A stretch of DNA of 38,358 bases from Chitinispirillales bacterium ANBcel5 (GCA_029688955.1 JARUKZ010000042.1:1-38358); one strand, 5' to 3'. Shown: positions 8,070-16,159, counted from the first letter of the stretch. The notes: generated by a model not told the origin, from the sequence alone. A program made the numbers and translations.

Positions 8070-8312
8070 GATATATATTAATTGAGTGTAAAAACCTGAG
8101 CACCTAAAGCTTGCAGCCTTAGTATAAAAATCGATATGATCGTTATAATAGCCTGAAAGGCTTACGTATATTAGCATAGGGTTTCCTACCCTGTGCTCTT
8201 ACTGCCTTTTTGAACCTGATACGCTATGTGGATGCCTCCTTTATGATCTGCCCGGCATGCGGCCATGTGGTGCATCTATCATGGGGGTGGTGTCCGTACC
8301 ATGCGACCAGAG
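7881..8312 (+). repeat. Constant block, copy 4, truncated
   Basis: It matches the 448-bp constant block for 432 bases and stops at CATGCGACCAGAG, where the sequence jumps into the 42-bp tandem repeat. The CCAGAG at the break also occurs in the repeat unit, suggesting a microhomology-mediated junction. Confidence 0.85.
8144..8197. repeat. REP-like double hairpin, array copy 4
   Basis: Same element as at 4252. One stem base differs (AGCATAGGG against CCCTGTGCT), leaving a wobble pair. Confidence 0.65.
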
Positions 8313-8314
8313 CT
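8210..8314 (+). pseudogene. Truncated fifth effector head (broken cassette)
   Basis: The head from LNLIRYVDASFMICPACGH to WCPYHATR is intact, but the tip and the following lipoprotein are missing. The frame reads straight into the tandem repeat and stays open to 9133, crossing the end of the convergent transporter gene. With no start signal and no tip this is a decayed cassette that marks the distal end of the array. Confidence 0.7.
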
Positions 8315-8986
8315 CCAGAGGAAATTTCTCTCTCTATCCCACACCCTGTGAGATACCCAGAGGAAATTTCTCTCTCTATCCCACACCCTGTGAGATACCC
8401 AGAGGAAATTTCTCTCTCTATCCCACACCCTGTGAGATACCCGGAGAAAATTTCTCTCTCTATCCCACACCCTGTGAGATACCCGGCGGAATTTTCTCTC
8501 TCTATCCCACACCCTAAGAGATCCCCGGCGGAATTTTCTCTCTCTATCCCACACCCTGAGAGATGCCCGGCGGAAATTTCTCTCACTACCCCACACCCTG
8601 TGAGATGTCCGGAGGAAATTTCTCTCACTACCCCACACCCCAAGAGATACCCGGAGAAAATTTCTCTCACTATCCCACACCCTGTGAGATGCCCAGAGGA
8701 AATTTCTCTCTCTACCCCACACCCTGAGAGATGCCCGGAGAAAATTTCTCTCACTATCCCACACCCTGAAAGATGCCCGGCGGAATTTTCTCTCACTACC
8801 CCACACCCTGAAAGATGCCCGGAGAAAATTTCTCTCACTATCCCACACCCTGTGAGATGCCCGGCGGAAATTTCTCTCTCTACCCCACACCCTGAAAGAT
8901 GCCCGGAGAAAATTTCTCTCACTATCCCACACCCTGTGAGATGCCCGGCGGAAATTTCTCTCTCTACCCCACACCCTGAGAGATAC
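8315..8986. repeat. Minisatellite: 16 tandem units of 42 bp
   Basis: Sixteen head-to-tail units of exactly 42 bp (CC[A/G]GAGGAAATTTCTCTC... with CCCACACCCTG in the second half) run without any indel. Because 42 is divisible by three, each reading frame has a 14-residue period. In the frame of the broken head it reads P(E/A)(E/K)(I/F)SL(S/T)(I/T)PHP(V/E/K)R(Y/C). Units 1-3 are almost identical, and units 13-14 and 15-16 form a repeated 84-bp dimer, so expansion has occurred at both ends. Several frames on both strands are open, which reflects low complexity and is not proof of coding. There are no spacers, so it is not a CRISPR array. Confidence 0.9.
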
Positions 8987-9004
8987 CGAAACACCCCTTA
9001 TCTT

Positions 9005-10696
9005 CTACTTAACCCCGGTAATCACTTCAGAGATATTCACCACATGCTCTTTAACCCTTCGGTAAGAGGTAAGAATGTCAGGGAACACCGTACTAAGCAT
9101 GGGATCAACTTTCCTCTCCATAAGTCTGTTTAGATGAGCGGTGCGCAAATCACGGAATTTTTCGGTAATTTGATCCCCTGAAGGTACTACCGCCACAGGC
9201 AAAAAGGAGGTGTGTCGTTTTAAGTTTTGGTCATCAATCTGTTCGTAAAAGACAGCTACCATGTCATGCAACTGAAGCATCTCGTCTCGCATCACCTGAG
9301 GTAATTCTACCCCTGCTTCCTTTAAACGTAAGTTCAGTTTAAGAATCGATGTAAGGTAATCACTGATGGTTTCATACTCATCGGCGAGCCTTAGTTGCAT
9401 TCCGGCCTCTTCAGAAATACTGTGCGGTACAGTACCGCCGCTTAGCAGATCGGTGAGAAAAACGGTTATCTCTCTCTGTATGTTATCCAGAATATCTTCC
9501 CGCTTAAAAATCTTTTTTACAACTTTCTGATCAGGCTCAGGGGTCGAAATCACCTCCCGCAAATCATCGATCATCTTCCGGTTGATCTCTCCCATCACAC
9601 CGATCTCCTTTTTAGATTGCTCTATCCCCATGAGCGGAGTTTCCAGCAGAAAGAAATCAAGGTGAGTTAGTTTAGGTTTAGCCGTTTGCTTATTTTCCGG
9701 AACGATTTTCATCAGAAGTGATGCCATAAATGGTACCAGGGGCAGAAAAACCAAAGTGTTAATCAGATTAAAGCCGGTATGTACCGCTGCAATTGAGGCT
9801 GCGATGTAGGGATAATATTCCACCCCGTCTCTAATCACCGTGGCATCCGGGTCAACAGTTATTATCATTCTAAGTACATTTATATACAGAGGGAAGATGG
9901 TGGTTATCCATAAAATCCCCCCGATATTAAACATAATGTGGGCATAAGCGGCTCTTCTTGCATTGGAAGTGTTGGTACCCAGTGAAGCAAAAAACGCGGT
10001 GATCGTAGTACCAACGTTTTCTCCCAGCACCAATGCCGCCGCGGTCTGAAAACTGATTACCCCCGTTGAGGCCAGGGTGATCGTTATTGCCAGAGTAGCC
10101 GATGATGACTGCACCGCTACGGTCAACAGACACCCCAGCAAAACACATTTTAACAGACCAAAGTAGGTATCTGCCGAAAACATCTGAAACCATTCTATAA
10201 ACTCAGGCACAGTCCTTAATGGACTAAGCCCATCATTCATAAGCTGCAGCCCGAAAAATATCATCCCAATACCCATCATGGTCATACCCAGGTACCGGAT
10301 CTTTTCATTCTTTGAGAAAAGGAAGACCAGTGCAGAAATGCCTAAAATAGGGAGCCCGTATTTTCCTATGGCCAACACCACTATCCACCCTGTAATGGTG
10401 GTACCAATGTTTGCCCCCATTATGACCCCGATAGATTGTCTCAGAGTCATAAGTCCGCTGTTCACAAAGCCTACCACCATAACGGTGGTAATAGAGCTTG
10501 ATTGCACTATACAGGTTACAAGTGCCCCCACCCCCGTTGCCATCAATCGGTTATTGGTGACCATGCCGATAAGACTCCTGAGACGATCTCCGGCTATGGT
10601 CTGAAGCCCATCTGACATGTACTTCATTCCCAAAAGAAATATACCAAGACCACCTATCACGCCAAACGCCATAGAAAGTAGTAGTGCGGTATCCAT
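9005..10696 (-). CDS. Na+/phosphate cotransporter with PhoU-like C-terminal domain
   Basis: This 563-aa integral inner-membrane protein imports or exports phosphate coupled to sodium. Two Na/Pi cotransporter repeats are evident, each with the family's QSSS signature (CIVQSSSITTVMVVGF near residue 65 and TVAVQSSSATLAITITLAS near 195) and GTTITG/GTTITAF motifs. Hydrophobic helices fill residues 1-335. After that comes a soluble, charged, helix-rich region (about 340-560) of the PhoU-like type common in YjbB/NptA relatives. The ATG at 10696 has AGAGG somewhat far upstream. The gene is monocistronic, converges on the minisatellite, and ends 18 bases from it. Confidence 0.9.
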   Translation of the reverse strand: MDTALLLSMAFGVIGGLGIFLLGMKYMSDGLQTIAGDRLRSLIGMVTNNRLMATGVGALVTCIVQSSSITTVMVVGFVNSGLMTLRQSIGVIMGANIGTTITGWIVVLAIGKYGLPILGISALVFLFSKNEKIRYLGMTMMGIGMIFFGLQLMNDGLSPLRTVPEFIEWFQMFSADTYFGLLKCVLLGCLLTVAVQSSSATLAITITLASTGVISFQTAAALVLGENVGTTITAFFASLGTNTSNARRAAYAHIMFNIGGILWITTIFPLYINVLRMIITVDPDATVIRDGVEYYPYIAASIAAVHTGFNLINTLVFLPLVPFMASLLMKIVPENKQTAKPKLTHLDFFLLETPLMGIEQSKKEIGVMGEINRKMIDDLREVISTPEPDQKVVKKIFKREDILDNIQREITVFLTDLLSGGTVPHSISEEAGMQLRLADEYETISDYLTSILKLNLRLKEAGVELPQVMRDEMLQLHDMVAVFYEQIDDQNLKRHTSFLPVAVVPSGDQITEKFRDLRTAHLNRLMERKVDPMLSTVFPDILTSYRRVKEHVVNISEVITGVK

Positions 10697-10823
10697 AGTT
10701 GTTGTTTAACCTCTGAAAAAATAAAGTGCAATAAGTGAAAAGCACCGGGTATGGTAGTTTATGCTCCCGGGAGCTGTAGGATCATCAGGTAAGTAAATTC
10801 GCTCTGTTTTCATAAGGAGGACT

Positions 10824-10853
10824 AATATAGCATATCTGCACTTGAGACATCAA
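10824..10853 (-). promoter_or_regulatory. Possible sigma-70 promoter of the Na+/phosphate cotransporter
   Basis: On the minus strand TTGATG is followed after 18 bases by TATATT with an upstream TGC, about 125 bases before the transporter start. The spacing is acceptable, but the match is moderate and the region is AT-rich. A perfect 12-bp palindrome, GCTCCCGGGAGC (10763-10774), lies between this site and the gene and could be an operator. Confidence 0.3.
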
Positions 10854-10955
10854 TTTTTTTTTTGCGCAAAAAGCAGTACTAAGTACTTATAAGCCGCATA
10901 AAATATTTTCCCTTTTCTGGAATACTTCGACCACATTTTTCAAAGAAGCATATTT

Positions 10956-11597
10956 ATGATAAAGATACCAGAGCGGTTCGGTTTTTACGCGGTTCTTACA
11001 AATCCCCTTAAAGGCTATGAATACATCACCAATCTTCTGGTAGAGATGGGGTTTCCATTCGTTCAGCTGAGAATGAAAGACAGCACGGAGGCGCAGGTAG
11101 AGCAAACTGCCCAAAAGATGAAAAAAATCACTGAAGGGACTCAGACCAAACTTATTATTAATGACCTGGCTGAAGTAGCGGCACGGGTAGGTGCCGATGG
11201 ACTCCATATCGGCCAGGATGACATCTCGTATGAAAAAGCCCGGGAAATTGTAGGTGCACATTGCATTATTGGTATCTCCACTCACTCACCATCCCAGACC
11301 ATAGAAGCCTGCAAGCTTAACCCCGATTATATAGGAATCGGGCCGGTGTTCCCTACCCCCACCAAGAAAAACCCGGATCCGGTGATAGGGATAGAGGGAA
11401 TGAAAGCTATGCTTGCGGTTGCAACGGTGCCGGCAGTGTGTATTGGTGGAATAGATTTAAACAATTTACCTGAAGTACTCCGGGCCGGGGCAGAAAACTT
11501 TTGCATGGTACGACAGTTCACTCAATCACAGGACCCCAAGAAGGTTTTAGAAGAGATGCAAGGGATCTATTCCAACGTTTTCCCTTCAGTAACGTAG
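10956..11597 (+). CDS. thiE: Thiamine-phosphate synthase
   Basis: This 213-aa cytosolic TIM-barrel enzyme condenses hydroxymethylpyrimidine pyrophosphate with thiazole phosphate to give thiamine monophosphate. Family signatures are in place: QLRMKD near residue 38, LIINDLAEVAARVGADGLHIGQDD around 65-88, GISTHS near 105, YIGIGPVFPTPTKK around 125, and GGIDLNNLPEVLRAGAENFC near the C-terminus. Length is normal. No other thiamine gene is adjacent, and I see no TPP riboswitch elements in the 250 bases upstream. The ribosome-binding site before ATG 10956 is weak (AAAGAAG). Confidence 0.93.
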   Translation: MIKIPERFGFYAVLTNPLKGYEYITNLLVEMGFPFVQLRMKDSTEAQVEQTAQKMKKITEGTQTKLIINDLAEVAARVGADGLHIGQDDISYEKAREIVGAHCIIGISTHSPSQTIEACKLNPDYIGIGPVFPTPTKKNPDPVIGIEGMKAMLAVATVPAVCIGGIDLNNLPEVLRAGAENFCMVRQFTQSQDPKKVLEEMQGIYSNVFPSVT

Positions 11598-11894
11598 TCC
11601 TGAAAAAGTAGCTGCGCAGGAGTTTAGGCACACCTCTTCCCTGCGCAGAACGTACAAGGATTCTTTATGAAATGCACCGAAAGCCACAATTGGGGCATGC
11701 TGTACGATCATACCCGGTAAGCGCAAGAACAAGACAAGTGTTAAGAAAATGGCTTTTTTGAGGAAATTTGTTGGAGGTGTATACGATATTTGGAAAAAAT
11801 TATGTGTTCCGCTTTACAATAGACGTTTCCAGTGTTGGTACAGGCAGATAAACTGAAACGTTTTCTACCTTAGAAAATTGACCGGCACTATCTC

Positions 11895-11948
11895 TATAAT
11901 AACCTGGAAGGTTTTCCTCTATCAGCGAAGGGTTTCCTACCCTGGCTG
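11895..11948. repeat. REP-like double hairpin, stand-alone copy
   Basis: TATAAT, AACCTGGAAGGTT, a 10-base spacer, then AGCGAAGGGTTTCCTACCCT flanked by CAG/CTG. It aligns without gaps over 49 positions with the elements inside the cassette array. The AGGGTTTCCTACCCT core is identical, and the first hairpin shows compensatory changes (GCC/GGC to ACC/GGT). Conserved structure at an unrelated locus supports a genomic repeat family. Confidence 0.7.
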
Positions 11949-12002
11949 ACTGGGTCACCCTGTTTTTTGACACACACTTATTCGATCTTCACGGGAAGAA
12001 AT

Positions 12003-12087
12003 GTCCTGTAAGGACAATCCATTTATAGCCAGGCGTTTTAACGCCTGGTCGGAAATCAATGGAATTTTTCCTCGTCCTGTAAGGACG
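12003..12087. repeat. Cluster of short palindromes (GTCCTGTAAGGAC twice, plus a 20-bp inverted repeat)
   Basis: GTCCTGTAAGGAC at 12003-12015 and CGTCCTGTAAGGACG at 12073-12087 flank CCAGGCGTTTTAACGCCTGG (12029-12048), a perfect 9-bp stem with a TT loop. The pattern resembles REP/BIME-type intergenic repeats and is distinct from, though similar in style to, the double hairpin just upstream. It could also serve as a terminator region for the minus-strand glycosyltransferase or for thiE. Confidence 0.65.
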
Positions 12088-12143
12088 ACTTTCTGACGGT
12101 GCATTAGTAATCTTAGCCGCCCATAGGCTTAGTTCAACTATCA

Positions 12144-13274
12144 CTAAAGCACACTTCTGTAGATTTCGGTTATTTTGCAAACCTGCGTTTCTATACTGTG
12201 CTCCCTGTTTGCGTACCGGATCCCGTTTTCCCCCATTTTCCTTCTAAGCGCTCTGTTTTTGACTAAAAGCTCAAGGTTACTGCTGAGGGAAGCCACATCC
12301 TTTTCCTCTGATAACAACCCACTGACCCCATCTTCTACTATATTGGGTATATCACAGTGAAAACTGCCGACAACGGGAATGCCTGAAGCAAGAGCTTCTA
12401 TAACCACCACCGGTGCCCCCCCTTCGGTATCTCCATTGGCGGCATGAACACTTGGGGCTAACAGTATGTCTGTTTGCTTTAAAATCTGCTGATATCGTTC
12501 AACCGGCACCATTCCATGAAAAACGGCCCTGCTGCTAACACCCCGTTCTCTGAGAATAGCTTCGACTGTTTCTTTGTAGGGCCCATCCCCCACAAGATGA
12601 AGCTCAACATTGCCCGCCTTCAGAGCAACGTTGGCAAAACTCTGAGCTGCAAACCGGGCCCCCTTTTTCTCGCGGCCCAATCCCACAAATAACAGTTTTA
12701 CTGTTTTTTGAGAATCGCACCACCGTTTGGGCACAATCCTGGACAAGTCGATCCCCAGCTTAACCACATGAATCTTCTCAGGATCACACCCAAGCTGCGC
12801 TACCACAGATTTCATATACTGCCCTTCAACTATAAATGCCCTGCACAGTGAAAAAACCTTTCTGTAACGCTTCATCCAAAAACATTTCCTCCACAACTGA
12901 CTCACATCCTGCCCGTACATAGTTGTAATCAGAGGGATTTTGTGTTTCTTCAGAAGGCTGTAGTTTCGCCAGGCTTCCAGTAGAAAATGAGCATGAAAGA
13001 TATCGGGGTGAAATTTCCGTACTACCCCCTGATGATGCCCTGTGGGGTAGTGTTCAAAAACTTTGTGCAGTGTTCGCGCCGGCACCGAAAAAAGGTTCCT
13101 TTTTTTCACTATGGGATACACAGCGCTAAAAGGAAACTGCTCTTCACACAGAGTCTTTTGGCATAGCACTATCGATTCACAGCTTTTGTTGTGAACTATT
13201 TGATTATAGATCCAGTTTTGGGTAACGGGTAAAAAGTCGGTGATCAGATGAGCTACTTTTATTTGTGATTCCAT
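12144..13274 (-). CDS. Family 4 glycosyltransferase
   Basis: This 376-aa GT-B fold enzyme is predicted to transfer a sugar from a nucleotide donor onto a cell-surface glycan or lipid-linked acceptor. The C-terminal Glycos_transf_1 domain is clear: KLLFVGLGREKKGARF starts the donor domain, followed by LHLVGDGPYKETVEAILRE, HGMVPVERYQQILKQTDILL, and the donor-binding DTEGGAPVVVIEALASGIPV. The N-terminal half carries HAHFLLEAW and TMYGQD typical of colanic-acid-type GT4 enzymes. ATG 13274 (MESQIKVAHLITDF) is preferred, since that is where family similarity starts. A GTG at 13322 is possible but has no ribosome-binding site. It stands alone, so the glycan is unknown. Confidence 0.85.
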   Translation of the reverse strand: MESQIKVAHLITDFLPVTQNWIYNQIVHNKSCESIVLCQKTLCEEQFPFSAVYPIVKKRNLFSVPARTLHKVFEHYPTGHHQGVVRKFHPDIFHAHFLLEAWRNYSLLKKHKIPLITTMYGQDVSQLWRKCFWMKRYRKVFSLCRAFIVEGQYMKSVVAQLGCDPEKIHVVKLGIDLSRIVPKRWCDSQKTVKLLFVGLGREKKGARFAAQSFANVALKAGNVELHLVGDGPYKETVEAILRERGVSSRAVFHGMVPVERYQQILKQTDILLAPSVHAANGDTEGGAPVVVIEALASGIPVVGSFHCDIPNIVEDGVSGLLSEEKDVASLSSNLELLVKNRALRRKMGENGIRYANREHSIETQVCKITEIYRSVL

Positions 13275-13448
13275 TAGAGTTTTTTTCTTCAAATCGGTAA
13301 TTATGTTTATAGTATCAGCCACCTAAAAATACATCGATAACCTACACTATAAAAATAATGAGGGTAACTGATTCATCTTGAATCCGTCCCGATACTGTGT
13401 TACTATTTTAAAGAATCGATAGATCCCCCAAAAAGAGATAGGTAAACG

Positions 13449-14174
13449 ATGATATCAGGACGACACATTCCACGCACTATAAAATTGCTTTGTAGTGTTT
13501 TACTATGTCTGGCGGCTGCGGCACAGGGTCAAATAACCGCGACCACATCAGATGGCAGATCTGTTGTTTTGAATGAGGATGGTACCTGGTCGTTTGCTCA
13601 GGAAGAAACAACTGATAAAGCAGCAGAGCTAAATGAAGAATCAGAAAGTCAGCCCGCAGAAACCGCGTCCCGGGCCGAAGAAAGCAGCTCCGAAGCACCA
13701 CCACAAAGTCCTGCCGCGACAAATGCCTTCAGAAATGCCAAATGGCTTATGTCACCTGAGCAGGTAAAGGATTCTGAAACAGCAACCCTTGAAAGAGAAA
13801 CCGAAAACACTCTGGTATATGATGTCACAATTCATGGCATTAAAAGTACCCTGACCTATATGTTCTCCGATGACCAGTTGACCTCTATACGGTGTAACTT
13901 TAATTACTCTCATTCAAACCCGAACCGATACTACAAGGATTTTGAAAGTTTAAAAAATAAACTGATCAGTGATTACGGCAATCCTCAGGAAGATGAACAA
14001 AACTGGCAAAATGATATGTACAGGGATAACACAAGCAGGTGGGGCTTTGCGATTGGTGTCGGTTTTTTATCCTGTAAAACTCAATGGCATACAGATGATG
14101 CCAGTATCACGTTAACGATTTCGGGAGCGAACCACCGGGCGAACAAAGTTTTGGAACTCAAGTACCTAAACTAA
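13449..14174 (+). CDS. Secreted protein of unknown function with an N-terminal DGTW motif
   Basis: This 241-aa protein has a signal peptide (about residues 1-27, ending AAAQGQ). The mature part begins with ITATTSDGRSVVLNEDGTWS, a short motif seen at the start of several periplasmic proteins of unknown function. A low-complexity Glu/Ser/Ala/Pro linker spans residues ~55-95. A globular domain of about 145 residues follows, with FRNAKWLMSPEQV at its start. This resembles periplasmic proteins in which a WGMSxEQV-like motif precedes an alpha/beta domain. The gene converges on rsmG and their 3' ends overlap by nine bases. I cannot assign a function. Confidence 0.75.
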   Translation: MISGRHIPRTIKLLCSVLLCLAAAAQGQITATTSDGRSVVLNEDGTWSFAQEETTDKAAELNEESESQPAETASRAEESSSEAPPQSPAATNAFRNAKWLMSPEQVKDSETATLERETENTLVYDVTIHGIKSTLTYMFSDDQLTSIRCNFNYSHSNPNRYYKDFESLKNKLISDYGNPQEDEQNWQNDMYRDNTSRWGFAIGVGFLSCKTQWHTDDASITLTISGANHRANKVLELKYLN

Positions 14175-14792
14175 GTCTTTCTTGTTTATTACTACTATGT
14201 TTCTTTCGCCGATTTCGGGCATGGAAGCATCATAAATCTCCGCGTCTTTTACATTTGCGGTATCTTCAAGATTAGGTCCCTTATACAACACTATTTTGCC
14301 CCCGTGTGCCAGTAGGCGATTTAGAATTTCGAGGTATCGGGGAGTCATTTTTACGGACCTGCTTACGATAAGATCATAGGTGGAAGTATGATCTGATGGT
14401 ATCTCTTCTATTCTACTATCAAGAAAACCACAGTTATTCAGTTTAAGGTGTTCTGTTGCTTTCTTTAAAGAAGCGATCTTCTTTTTCTTTGAATCAAGCA
14501 GGGTGACATGTGATGTTTGATAGATAATAGCGATGGGAATTCCGGGCAAGCCACCCCCTGACCCAAAATCAAGTATCTTCTTATTTGAAAAATCGACCAA
14601 CTTAAAGGCAAGCAACGAATCCAGAAAATGCAGTGTCCAGATATCCTCAGGATCGGTCTTTCTGCTGATTAAATTAACTTTTTGATTTTCCTCAAGCAAC
14701 CACTGATAGTACAGTTCAAACTTCTCTAAGTACTGTTTGTAGTCATTGGGACAGAGGCTCTTTAAGAAGGCTGTGAATTGTTCTTTTTTCAT
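14166..14792 (-). CDS. rsmG: 16S rRNA (guanine527-N7)-methyltransferase
   Basis: This 208-aa SAM-dependent methyltransferase modifies G527 in the 530 loop of 16S rRNA. Diagnostic parts are NLISRKTDPEDIWTLHFLDS (residues ~40-60), the SAM motif ILDFGSGGGLPGIPIAI (~73-90), LLDSKKKKIASLKKA, and VSRSVKMTPRYLEI, where many homologs have SRA. Length is normal. It lies 26 bases downstream of pyrC on the same strand and may be read through from the pyr operon. The family is often next to gidA/parA near the origin, so this location is less usual. Confidence 0.92.
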   Translation of the reverse strand: MKKEQFTAFLKSLCPNDYKQYLEKFELYYQWLLEENQKVNLISRKTDPEDIWTLHFLDSLLAFKLVDFSNKKILDFGSGGGLPGIPIAIIYQTSHVTLLDSKKKKIASLKKATEHLKLNNCGFLDSRIEEIPSDHTSTYDLIVSRSVKMTPRYLEILNRLLAHGGKIVLYKGPNLEDTANVKDAEIYDASMPEIGERNIVVINKKDLV

Positions 14793-14818
14793 ATATAAAG
14801 GTATAGTGCCGCGTGTTT

Positions 14819-16159
14819 TCAGGAGGAGCGCTCATAAACGATTCGTCCATCAAGCACAGTCATCACAGCGGCCCCCTGAAGCTCCATTCCATCAAAAGCG
14901 GTGTTTTTTGATTTAGAGTAAAAGGATTGAGGGTCCACATGCCATTTAAGCTCAGGATCTATAACCGTCAAATCAGCAGCAGCACCGGTTGAAAGGTTCC
15001 CTCCAGTAAGGGAAAGTATTTTGTTTGGATTAAGAGCCATCTTTTCCACCATCTGTGATGGAGTTAAAAGCCCCTTTTTAACCAGCGCGGTAATGACGAC
15101 ACCAAGGGAAGTTTCAAGCCCCACGACACCAAAAGCTGCGGCATCAAACTCCACATCCTTTTCTTCAGAGTTATGAGGCGCATGGTCACTGGCAATCACA
15201 TCAATAGTTCCATCACAAAGCCCTTCGATAACAGCATCTCTGTCAAGGGCGGTTCTAAGGGGTGGATTCATCTTTTTATTTGTATCGTACAGCCCTACAT
15301 CTTCATCGGTGAGTGTAATATAATGAGGGCAAGTCTCAACCGTCACCCGTACCCCTCTTTTTTTGGCAGCTCTGATCAGACGAACGGCCCCTGCGGTAGA
15401 AACATGGGCAACATGAATTCTTGCGCCGGTATATTCAGCTAAAAGCAGATCGCGCATGACTCCAATGTCTTCAGCAATCACCGGTACCCCTCTGACACCC
15501 AGCCTGGTGGAAACCAGCCCCTCGTTCATATGTCCTTTGTAGCTAAGCGTCGAATCTTCACTATGGCATATCACCGGGATATCAAAGGATTTCGAATAGT
15601 TAAGAGCATTGCGCATGATATTACTTTTTGCCACCGCTTTACCATCATCGGAAACAGCCCGTGCTCCGGAGTTCACCATTTCTCCAAACGGTGCAAGCTC
15701 CTCACCGTCGAGATTTTTGGTAATTGCCCCTACGGGGTGGATTTTACAGGGACAAGCCTCTCCCCTTTGAATTACATAACGGATTTTTGACTCTTCATCA
15801 AGAACGGGAGTGGTATTTGGCATACAGGCAACAGAAGTAAATCCTCCGGCAGCAGCAGCCTGGGTTCCGGTGGCGATCGTTTCTTTATCCTCACGCCCGG
15901 GTTCCCTTAAGTGCACATGCATATCCATTAATCCGGGAACGACCCACATTCCGGACACATCTTTTGTCAGGGCATTGGGATATTTAGTATGAAGGTCTGT
16001 ACCGATCTCTTTTATCACGCCATCACTAAGAACTATATCAGCACTCTGATCCATTTTGTTTTCGGGATCTATGATACGACCATTTGTGAGTATGATATCC
16101 TGGGCCGGTTTATTTATATTCTCTAAGTACATTTTTGATCCGTTTGCTCTTTTAACCAT
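14819..16159 (-). CDS. pyrC: Dihydroorotase
   Basis: This 446-aa amidohydrolase catalyses the cyclisation of carbamoyl-aspartate to dihydroorotate in pyrimidine synthesis. Metal-site motifs are complete: DMHVHLREPG near residue 80, HSED near 200, HVAHVSTAGAVRLI around 255, and DVIASDHAPH near 325. This is the class I (long) type also used by Gram-positives and Bacteroidetes. ATG 16159 is chosen because GGGGGAGAGA precedes it, and the resulting AATGGTTAA overlap couples it to the end of pyrB. The frame extends further upstream, but only within pyrB. Confidence 0.93.
   Translation of the reverse strand: MVKRANGSKMYLENINKPAQDIILTNGRIIDPENKMDQSADIVLSDGVIKEIGTDLHTKYPNALTKDVSGMWVVPGLMDMHVHLREPGREDKETIATGTQAAAAGGFTSVACMPNTTPVLDEESKIRYVIQRGEACPCKIHPVGAITKNLDGEELAPFGEMVNSGARAVSDDGKAVAKSNIMRNALNYSKSFDIPVICHSEDSTLSYKGHMNEGLVSTRLGVRGVPVIAEDIGVMRDLLLAEYTGARIHVAHVSTAGAVRLIRAAKKRGVRVTVETCPHYITLTDEDVGLYDTNKKMNPPLRTALDRDAVIEGLCDGTIDVIASDHAPHNSEEKDVEFDAAAFGVVGLETSLGVVITALVKKGLLTPSQMVEKMALNPNKILSLTGGNLSTGAAADLTVIDPELKWHVDPQSFYSKSKNTAFDGMELQGAAVMTVLDGRIVYERSS

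Larger units (their letters stand above)
11598..12143. other. Repeat-rich spacer between thiE and a convergent glycosyltransferase gene
   Basis: No credible gene is visible in these 546 bases. Just after thiE, CTGCGCAGG and CCTGCGCAG (around 11613-11648) can pair as a hairpin but lack a T tract. The distal half holds one REP-like double hairpin (11895-11948) and a second cluster of short palindromes (12003-12087). The remainder shows no pattern I can name. Confidence 0.6.

Noticed and set aside
8315..8986. Possible CRISPR array
   Set aside because: Units of 42 bp follow each other directly with no unique spacers, and variation is scattered within units. This is a tandem minisatellite.
8210..9133. 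A 307-residue plus-strand protein (head plus PHP repeats) and matching long minus-strand frames
   Set aside because: No ribosome-binding site or start precedes the head. The frame runs through a low-complexity repeat and antisense into the transporter gene. Openness on both strands follows from the repeat length and composition.
10697..10955. TPP riboswitch upstream of thiE
   Set aside because: The conserved CTGAGA and ACCTGAT-type elements are not present on the plus strand before thiE.
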